Below are positions 1 through 6,041 of a stretch of DNA of 33,054 bases, piece by piece (position 1 is the stretch's first letter; every line of letters begins with the position of its first letter). Source of the stretch: Chloroflexota bacterium (GTDB lineage Bacteria; Chloroflexota; Dormibacteria; CF-121); NCBI GenBank assembly GCA_005882775.1, contig VBDY01000133.1, forward strand, positions 1 to 33,054. Reading direction: 5' to 3'. A model generated the notes under the pieces. That model worked only from the letters and a program-made list of their open reading frames with translations, was not told the DNA's origin and did no database searches. A program made the translations under genes and the position numbers.

Positions 1-1237
1 CCATGGTCACGATCATCGCCATGGTCAGTACTGCAGAGACCATCAGCAGGCGCTGCTCGGCCCGGCCGGCCTTGCCCCAGCTGACCCCGGGCAGCCCGCG
101 CAGATACCAGACGACCGCGGCGATCGCGATCAGCGTATAGGCCATCAGCGCCAGGACCTTCCAGGGGATCATGGCGCCCAGGGGATTGATCAGGCCTCCC
201 TCCCAGAAGGGCTTGTTGAGCCCGGCCGCGACTACCTGGTCGAAGGTGGGTGCGAGGTGATAGGGAAGGGCGGCGAAGAGAGTGACCAGCGTCAACCCCA
301 CCGCCATCAGCCTGAGCAGGCCCGCACCCTTGGCCTGGTCCACCCTTAATCGCCTGGCGAAGTAGAAGGTTGCGGTGAGGAACATCAGCCCGAGCAAGAA
401 GATTTGCCAGAGGAACCACGGGCTCAGTGTCCCGAACATCATCTTGTACCAGCTCCCGTAGGTGTGGAGCTGGATTTCCTTGGCATAGGAGTAGCCGACG
501 ATCGGCTGCAGCAGGGTCATCCCGACGCCCCAGAGCAACCCGAAGCTCCCGGCCCAGTCGTAATAGGATCGATCCTCCGGGGTCTTTGCCCGCAGGTACT
601 TGAAGGCGGCATAGCCGGCCACCACGAACCCGATGTACGCGATGTTGCCCACGGTGCGGTGCACCGTCAGTGGATACGAGGTGGGGTTCAGCGCCATCCG
701 GATCGGGTTGCTCGGATCGACCGGGGTCAGCATGTAGCTGGCCACGATGTCGATCATGTAGACCTGCAGCAAAGACGCGATCGCCAGCAATCCGCCAATG
801 GCCATGTGCAGGCCTTTGAATCCGCGCAAGGGGTCCCAGGTGTAGTACCAGAGGTATGCCAGGCTGACCTGCAAAACGAATGTCCAGGCCTCGACGAACA
901 ACGGCCACCATCCAATCCGCACCATGGTCGTCCAGAAGTGGCCCCACAGGCCAACCAGCAGCACTGTGATCAGAAGGATCGCGACGGTCGAGCTGACGCT
1001 GAAGTAATAGGTCATGAACCGGCCGAGCCCGTGGGCCAGGCGGTCGTAGCTGCGGCGGCCACGCATCCACCCGAGCCATTCGACGGCGGGTCCGAGCTGG
1101 CCGGCGCCGCTGACCAGGCCGGCCAGCAGGATGTGGATCGAGAAGAGTGTGCCGATCACGATCCGAGCCACGGTCAGGTTGCCGCCCTGGGGCGCCTGCG
1201 ATGGCAGGGGGATGGCCAGGATCTGCAGGGTGATCAC
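1..1237 (-). CDS. CydA-like (cytochrome bd superfamily) membrane subunit, 3' end cut by the window
   Basis: A polytopic membrane protein of which 412 residues are visible; the C-terminus lies outside the window. It starts at a GTG that shares the bases GTGA with the cytochrome b stop, so the two are translationally coupled. Segments align by eye with CydA: SIHILLAG in helix 1 (heme ligand His19 of E. coli), WDPLRGFKGLHMAIG (His126 region), SYMLTPVDP and YPLTVHRTVGN (His186, heme b558 ligand). A Glu in PLFVEAW lies near E. coli Glu99, and a Gln replaces Glu107. I could not find a convincing Met393 ligand; the matching stretch reads IPWKVLALM. In canonical bd oxidases CydA oxidises quinol and holds all hemes. 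Here it follows Rieske and cytochrome b genes, so the electron donor may differ. Membership in the bd superfamily is fairly sure, but oxygen-reductase activity is not shown. Confidence 0.82.
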   Translation of the reverse strand, partial: MITLQILAIPLPSQAPQGGNLTVARIVIGTLFSIHILLAGLVSGAGQLGPAVEWLGWMRGRRSYDRLAHGLGRFMTYYFSVSSTVAILLITVLLVGLWGHFWTTMVRIGWWPLFVEAWTFVLQVSLAYLWYYTWDPLRGFKGLHMAIGGLLAIASLLQVYMIDIVASYMLTPVDPSNPIRMALNPTSYPLTVHRTVGNIAYIGFVVAGYAAFKYLRAKTPEDRSYYDWAGSFGLLWGVGMTLLQPIVGYSYAKEIQLHTYGSWYKMMFGTLSPWFLWQIFLLGLMFLTATFYFARRLRVDQAKGAGLLRLMAVGLTLVTLFAALPYHLAPTFDQVVAAGLNKPFWEGGLINPLGAMIPWKVLALMAYTLIAIAAVVWYLRGLPGVSWGKAGRAEQRLLMVSAVLTMAMIVTM

Positions 1238-2400
1238 AGGTTGAACAGCCTTCCCGAGCCGAGCAGGGTAAGGATCAGCATGAAGAGCACCGCGAACACG
1301 CCAGGGATCATGACCGCCGGCCGTTCGAACGGATTGCGCTCGGGGCCGCGGTCGATGAAGGGCAGGGCAAGCAGAAGGAGGACGCCCCCGGCCGGCAGCA
1401 CCAGGACCAGGGGAATCAGCTCGCGGGGGACCAGGACCAGAAGCTGGTCGAGCGGCAGGTAAAACCACTCCGGAACCGGCGTGTAGCTGGTCGTGGAGGG
1501 GTCGGCAGCGGCCTCCAGAGGAGCGCCGATCGCGACGGCCAGCGCGAACACGAGCAGGACCAGCGCGGCCGACACCACACCGTCCTTGAAGGTCTGGTGC
1601 GGATAAAAGTCCTCTGCCTCGAGCGGCGCCGCCCAGAGCTCCTCGGATGGAGCCGCCGGGTAGGGCGGCTCGATCCGTCGCTGTGGGGGCGCCGGGGGAA
1701 CGTCCACGCCCTGGCGGGTTCGGTATGCGCCGCGGTAGTTCACGTAGGAGCCGAACTCCCCGTGCTTGCGCAGGAGGGCCAGGTGGACGCCAATCAAAGG
1801 GAAGAGAATGACCGGCAGCAGCCAGATGTGGATGCCGAAGGTCCGAACCAGCGTGATCGGTCCGACCGCATCACCGCCGCGCCAGAGGGCACGAACGAAC
1901 GAGCCGATCAAAGGTGTGTACGAGGGGATGTTGGTCACGACCACGGCGGTCCAGTAAGCCGCCTGGTCCCAGGGAAGGAAGGCTCCGGTGATTGCCATTC
2001 CGAGCACCAGCACGAAGAGGATGACGCCCGTGACCCAGTTGAGCTCACGCGGACGCTTGTAGGAGCCGGAAAAGAATGTGCGCACCATGTGCAGTCCGAT
2101 GACGAACAGCAGGATGTAGGCGGACCACAGGTGAATCCCGCGCACGATGGAGCCGAACGTGTCGTGCTGCTTGACGTAGTTGAGGCTCTCCCACGCCTCT
2201 TTCACCGACGGTACGTACAGGAGCGTGAGGAAGATGCCGGTGACCAGCTGCAGGATGATCAGGATCAGGGTGGCGCTGCCCAGCGTGTAGAACCACGACC
2301 CTCGGACGGGCACCGCCTCGTAGAGGCCCTTTCGCAGCAGGTTGCGGATGGCGGCTCGCTCGTCGATCCAGTCATATGCGGAGCCGAGCCAGCGAGTCAT
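1234..2400 (-). CDS. Cytochrome b of a bc/b6f-type complex, b6 and subunit IV parts fused
   Basis: A 388-residue diheme cytochrome b that would carry quinol oxidation and transmembrane electron transfer. The ATG at 2400 shares one base with the Rieske stop codon, which excludes the longer upstream reading. The first heme-ligand pair is in GIHLWSAYILLFVIGLH, with the two His 14 apart. The second is in GIHIWLLPVILFPLIGVH, 15 apart, which is the spacing of cytochrome b6 rather than mitochondrial cytochrome b. The Qo-site motif is PEWF instead of the usual PEWY. The C-terminal third supplies the subunit IV-like helices, so this is a fused type. The lack of an adjacent cytochrome c gene and the CydA-like neighbours on both sides of the Rieske/b pair are unusual. 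Family assignment is secure; the terminal acceptor is unknown. Confidence 0.93.
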   Translation of the reverse strand: MTRWLGSAYDWIDERAAIRNLLRKGLYEAVPVRGSWFYTLGSATLILIILQLVTGIFLTLLYVPSVKEAWESLNYVKQHDTFGSIVRGIHLWSAYILLFVIGLHMVRTFFSGSYKRPRELNWVTGVILFVLVLGMAITGAFLPWDQAAYWTAVVVTNIPSYTPLIGSFVRALWRGGDAVGPITLVRTFGIHIWLLPVILFPLIGVHLALLRKHGEFGSYVNYRGAYRTRQGVDVPPAPPQRRIEPPYPAAPSEELWAAPLEAEDFYPHQTFKDGVVSAALVLLVFALAVAIGAPLEAAADPSTTSYTPVPEWFYLPLDQLLVLVPRELIPLVLVLPAGGVLLLLALPFIDRGPERNPFERPAVMIPGVFAVLFMLILTLLGSGRLFNL

Positions 2401-2888
2401 CAGATCGACTCCGTGAACTCGTTCGTCACGTAGAGGATGTTGCCGTCGAGCCGGTGGACGTACTCGGGAAGCGGCTTTGGGGGCGGCCCGCCGTCGTAGC
2501 TCCCGTCCCTCTTGTAGAGCCCGCCGTGACACGGGCAGAGAAACTTTTGCAGTGCATTTTCCCAGCGGACGGGGCACTGCATGTGTGTGCAGACGTTGGA
2601 CAGCACCTTGACGGTGTTTCCGATCCGCACGACGTAGACGGCCGCCTTCACTTCGGGAACGTCCCAGGCGTTCTGCGGAAACGTGACCTCGAACTTCACC
2701 GGGTCGGTCCCAACGCTGCTGATATCGCCCACCCTGCGCTCGGTAAACGCCTGCTTGCGGAATAGCGGCGAAATCAGAAAGCCGATGATCGGGATCCCAA
2801 GCGCCAGGGTAACGATCGCGCCGGCGACCTGCGTGCCGAGGACGGCAAACTGTCGCCGGCTCAGCCGGCGCCGCTCAGGAAGCGCCAT
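2400..2888 (-). CDS. Rieske [2Fe-2S] protein of the cytochrome bc complex
   Basis: A 162-residue Rieske iron-sulfur protein that would pass electrons from quinol at the cytochrome b Qo site to a downstream acceptor. The cluster-binding boxes are CTHMQC and CPCHGG, giving the two Cys and two His ligands plus the two disulfide Cys. The N-terminus has a twin-arginine-like SRRQF motif followed by one hydrophobic helix (about residues 18-42), consistent with a Tat-exported, membrane-anchored protein. The ATG at 2888 lies inside the end of the upstream small membrane gene (14-base overlap), and the stop overlaps the cytochrome b start. The cluster domain is short, with few residues beyond the two boxes. 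Assignment is certain; the redox partner is inferred only from position. Confidence 0.95.
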   Translation of the reverse strand: MALPERRRLSRRQFAVLGTQVAGAIVTLALGIPIIGFLISPLFRKQAFTERRVGDISSVGTDPVKFEVTFPQNAWDVPEVKAAVYVVRIGNTVKVLSNVCTHMQCPVRWENALQKFLCPCHGGLYKRDGSYDGGPPPKPLPEYVHRLDGNILYVTNEFTESI

Positions 2889-3111
2889 ACCGAAGGAAGC
2901 CGTACAGAATGCCGACCGTCCCGCCCACGAAAAAGAGCAGCACCACCACGATCGCTCCGCCGACCAGCCAGAAGGTCAGGGCCGACGGTTGGTCCGTGTG
3001 TCTGAACCACCGGACCAGTCCGGCGATCGCGACCCCCACCAGGATGCCCGCGAGCCCGAGCATGACGACGGCGATCAGTGCCAGGTAAAAAAACGTCTGT
3101 AAGTCCCCCAC
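2875..3111 (-). CDS. Small two-helix membrane protein of the respiratory operon
   Basis: A 78-residue protein starting at GTG. It has two predicted transmembrane helices (about residues 8-33 and 46-71) joined by a short polar loop containing RWFRHTDQPS. I recognise no family. It sits 22 bases downstream of the CydA-like gene and overlaps the Rieske start by 14 bases, so it is almost certainly co-translated with the complex. The size and topology would suit a small structural subunit, like CydX or the small subunits of bc or b6f complexes, but no sequence match to those is claimed. Confidence 0.72.
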   Translation of the reverse strand: MGDLQTFFYLALIAVVMLGLAGILVGVAIAGLVRWFRHTDQPSALTFWLVGGAIVVVLLFFVGGTVGILYGFLRYGAS

Positions 3112-3133
3112 GCTCAGCAGGCCCTGCCCTTGC

Positions 3134-4387
3134 TCACGGATAGAAGTTGTTGCTCGGCGCCTGGAAGACGCCGGTGCTGTCTGATTCTTTGAGCAGGCCG
3201 TAGACGGTGTAATCGGAGCGCGCCGTGGTTCGGATCACGCCCATCAGGAGGAAGAGAAGCATGGCGGTGACGCCGGTCACGGCCAGCGTCACCTGGCTGC
3301 TCCGCCGTAGGTCCTGGGTGACCGTGCGCGCCCGTGGCCGGGACACCAGCCAGTGGACCAGGCTCAGCACTACGGCCAGGGCGAGGGCGACGTAGCGGAT
3401 CCAGAAGAAGCCGGTGGGATAGGCAGCCGCCGGTGTCATGGTGATGAGCGAGGCAAGGATCACGACGGCGGTGAGGAAAAGCGCTGGCGGCGTGGGCCGG
3501 GCCTGCCAGAAGTAGAGGTTGCTGCCGACCAGGAGGATGGCGACGAAGCTGGCCTGCACCAGCCAGAGCCAGGCGAACGGCCCCTGCAGCGAGTACTGGA
3601 AGGCCCCGTAGGAGGAGTTCTTGATGCTCTCCACGAAAACGGCGCCGAGGATTATCTGTGGGACCAGGGTGAGAAAGCCGACCACCAGTGCGGTTCTGGC
3701 GGCCCAGTGGTGGTAGAGGCGGTTCGCCGGGAGCCGGCTGGCGGCGGCATAGACAGCTGCTACCGCGGCGATGAAGAAGGACGCCCAGGACAGGTTGCCA
3801 ATGAACCGGTGGCCCAGCTCAGGCCAGTAGGACGGGTTGAAGAACGCACCCGGTCCCTGGCCCGCACCGGGAGTCAGAAGGTAACTGTCGAGGGCGACGA
3901 TGATGAACAGAAAAATGTGCTCGGTGGCTGCGGTCAGGTAGCCGATGGCGATGTGCAGGCCCTTGCGGTTGACGAACCGGTCCCAGCGCAGGTTGTAGAC
4001 CAGCAAGCCAAGCAGGGTGAGAAACCAGATGCTGAAGGCGACCACCGCCGGCCAGAAGAAGACGGTTATCAGTGAGACGATGAAGCTGGGATAGAGCCCG
4101 ACCAGCACGATCACGGCAAATCCGCCCAGGGTGGCTCCCAGGCTGAAGATCTTCAGGTTGACATTCCCGAGCCCGCGGGCCAGGCGCTCGAACCGGGGGT
4201 CGCGCCGCGCCAGGCCGACCCATTCGAAGCTCGGGCCGAGCACCAGGGCTCCCATCGTGAACGAGCCGAAGATGATGTGGACTAGAAAAAATCCGCCGAC
4301 CATCCATCGGTTGCCGATGATCGGGATGTTGATGTTCGGCTGATTGATGTTGTAGGTCTGTTGCAAAAGGGCCAGCCGGCCGCTCAC
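3134..4387 (-). CDS. Second CydA-like membrane protein, lacking the conserved acidic residues
   Basis: A protein of about 417 residues with roughly nine to ten hydrophobic helices. I chose the GTG at 4387, just after the permease stop; a TTG at 4420 in the same frame would add 11 residues and overlap the permease. It is a paralogue of the protein at 1-1237. Shared landmarks are LVHIIFGS (His19), GPSFEW, WDRFVNRKGLHIAIG (His126), SYLLTP and WPELGHRFIGN (His186). In helix 3 the positions of E. coli Glu99 and Glu107 align by eye with Val and Thr (stretch WPAVVAFSIWFLTLL), and no Met393 equivalent is evident (FWIRYVALA). In bd oxidases these Glu feed protons to the active site, so this subunit may be structural or electron-transferring rather than catalytic, like CydB or archaeal CydA'. 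That role is inference. Confidence 0.82.
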   Translation of the reverse strand: MSGRLALLQQTYNINQPNINIPIIGNRWMVGGFFLVHIIFGSFTMGALVLGPSFEWVGLARRDPRFERLARGLGNVNLKIFSLGATLGGFAVIVLVGLYPSFIVSLITVFFWPAVVAFSIWFLTLLGLLVYNLRWDRFVNRKGLHIAIGYLTAATEHIFLFIIVALDSYLLTPGAGQGPGAFFNPSYWPELGHRFIGNLSWASFFIAAVAAVYAAASRLPANRLYHHWAARTALVVGFLTLVPQIILGAVFVESIKNSSYGAFQYSLQGPFAWLWLVQASFVAILLVGSNLYFWQARPTPPALFLTAVVILASLITMTPAAAYPTGFFWIRYVALALAVVLSLVHWLVSRPRARTVTQDLRRSSQVTLAVTGVTAMLLFLLMGVIRTTARSDYTVYGLLKESDSTGVFQAPSNNFYP

Positions 4388-4391
4388 CTGG

Positions 4392-5117
4392 TCAGTCGGC
4401 CTCGACCACGCGACGCCCAAACAGTCCGATCAATCCACCCGCGCCGACGAGGAAGCCGGCGCCGCCCAGGGCGGTCTCCCAGGGGAAGAGGTTGGGATGC
4501 CCTCCCAGGGCGCCCAGCAGGGACTGGTGCAGGTAGCTGAAGGGCAGCAGTCGTGAGACTGTGAGCAGCACCGGGTCGGAGAAGGGCGTGAACAGGCCGC
4601 TGAGAAAGAAGGCGGGGAGAAGAGGGACAAAGACGAACAGCATCACCTCCCCGGGTGAATCCGAGAGGATGCTGGCCACCGCTCCCAGCAGGTTGCCGAT
4701 GGCGAGGACGGCGGCCACGGTAAGGATCAGCGCCGGCCACCAGGCAAAGCCTGCGGGTGACCGGATCCCGATCAGGATCAGGGCCGGAACAATCTGCAAG
4801 AAGTCGATTGCCGCATTGGTGGCCAGGCGCTCGAACAACAGGCGTCCCGGCCGGACCGGCAGCGTTCGATATCGCAGGGCCAGGCCGGTCGAACGCTCGC
4901 GGCTGAGCACGGCTGCCGAGCCGACCGCTCCGATGACCGCGAACAGCATGGTGAGAGCGGTCGCGGCGGAAAAGAGGGGTGCGCCACCGAGGATGAGCGG
5001 CATCCCGATCAGGAGAGGAAAGCTCAGCTTGATGACCAGAGCCCGCCGCCGCTGAAGAAACTCGACGAGCTCGCGCTGCCAGATGGTCGCCGGCAGCATT
5101 CGGGAGGGTGAGCTCAT
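4392..5117 (-). CDS. ABC transporter permease (ABC-2/CcmB-like type)
   Basis: A 241-residue integral membrane protein with about six hydrophobic segments (residues 28-42, 46-72, 100-118, 125-150, 155-180 and 210-230). Motifs such as LSRERSTGLALRYRTLPVRPGRLLFERL before helix 3 are typical of ABC-2 permeases, which pump lipids, polysaccharides, drugs or heme-type cargo outward. Its ATG overlaps the stop of the ATPase gene as ATGA, making an obligate pair. The substrate cannot be read from sequence. CcmB, the heme-export permease of cytochrome c maturation, has similar size, and the position inside a heme-protein operon makes a maturation role conceivable but unproven. Confidence 0.85.
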   Translation of the reverse strand: MSSPSRMLPATIWQRELVEFLQRRRALVIKLSFPLLIGMPLILGGAPLFSAATALTMLFAVIGAVGSAAVLSRERSTGLALRYRTLPVRPGRLLFERLATNAAIDFLQIVPALILIGIRSPAGFAWWPALILTVAAVLAIGNLLGAVASILSDSPGEVMLFVFVPLLPAFFLSGLFTPFSDPVLLTVSRLLPFSYLHQSLLGALGGHPNLFPWETALGGAGFLVGAGGLIGLFGRRVVEAD

Positions 5118-6034
5118 TCGCCAGCCGGAAGCGCCACGCCGGTCAGTTTGAGAAACAGGTCCCCCAGGTTGGGACGCCTAACCCGCATCGTGCTGACCAG
5201 GTCGGCCGTTCCGTTCAAGACCGCCAGCACCTCGGCCGGATTCGTCCCTCGCGCCAGTACCACGTGGAGGGTATCGCCCTCCACGTTGGCCGCCTCCACG
5301 GAGGGCAGCGCCCGCAGGTTTTCGAGTGGTACCGGGGAGTGCATCTGCAGCTCGACCTCCTTCGAGCCTGCCAGCTCGCTGAGCAGGGTCGGCACATGGC
5401 CCTCGCGGATGATTCGACCCTGGTGTAAAAACAGGACGCGGTCACAGATTCGCTCAGCCAGGTGCACATCGTTCGTAGCCAGGATGACGGCGGCTCCGGT
5501 CAGGCTGACCAGTTGGATGCGCTCGATCAGGTCGAGCTCAGCCCGGTAGTCGAGAGCGAGGGTGGGCTCGTCCAGGAGGAGAATCTCCGGCCGATGCACG
5601 AGGGCCTCGACCAGGCTGAGCTTCCGCTTCATTCCGAGCGAGTACGCACCTGCACGCTGGTCGCGCGCATCCCACAGGCCCGCCCAGCGAAAGAGCTCCT
5701 CGAGGCGTGGGGCCGCCACCTCGCCTGAGAGACCGAGTTGGCCCGCGAAGAACCAGGCGTTCTGATAGCCGGTCATCTGCTCGAAGTGCGCCGGTTGGTC
5801 AAGGACGATTCCCAGGCGGCGGCGCACGGATGGATCGCGGCGATCATTTCTACCGAACCAGGAGACGGTGCCGGCTTGGGGGGCGTCGACGGTCGCCAGT
5901 ACCCGAAGCAAGGTCGACTTTCCTGAGCCGTTTGGGCCCATCAGACCGATGACCTCGCCCGCCTGCAGGTCCAGGCTGACCTCGAACACGCCCTTTCCGC
6001 CGCCGTATCTGCGGCTGACGCCGCTGGCGCTCAG
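5114..6034 (-). CDS. ABC transporter ATP-binding protein
   Basis: A cytoplasmic ATPase that powers the adjoining permease. Walker A is GPNGSGKST, the signature motif is the variant YSLGMKRK, Walker B is ILLLDEP, and the switch His is probably replaced in ILATND. A C-terminal extension of about 70 residues follows the nucleotide-binding domain, as in CcmA/NatA-like exporters. Start choice: the first ATG/GTG/TTG is GTG at 5989, but that drops the N-terminal strand and the aromatic A-loop (RRYGGG) normal in this family. The frame is open upstream, and a CTG at 6034, eight bases after the preceding stop and behind an AGG, restores them. I therefore give the longer form; 5989 is the conservative alternative. 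It shares ATGA with the permease. Confidence 0.85.
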   Translation of the reverse strand: MSASGVSRRYGGGKGVFEVSLDLQAGEVIGLMGPNGSGKSTLLRVLATVDAPQAGTVSWFGRNDRRDPSVRRRLGIVLDQPAHFEQMTGYQNAWFFAGQLGLSGEVAAPRLEELFRWAGLWDARDQRAGAYSLGMKRKLSLVEALVHRPEILLLDEPTLALDYRAELDLIERIQLVSLTGAAVILATNDVHLAERICDRVLFLHQGRIIREGHVPTLLSELAGSKEVELQMHSPVPLENLRALPSVEAANVEGDTLHVVLARGTNPAEVLAVLNGTADLVSTMRVRRPNLGDLFLKLTGVALPAGE

Positions 6035-6041
6035 GACCTGG

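Noticed and set aside
404-1462. Long plus-strand open frame opposite the CydA-like and cytochrome b genes
   Set aside because: Its translation is low-complexity and charged with no family motif, whereas the minus strand encodes clear heme-protein motifs over the same bases.
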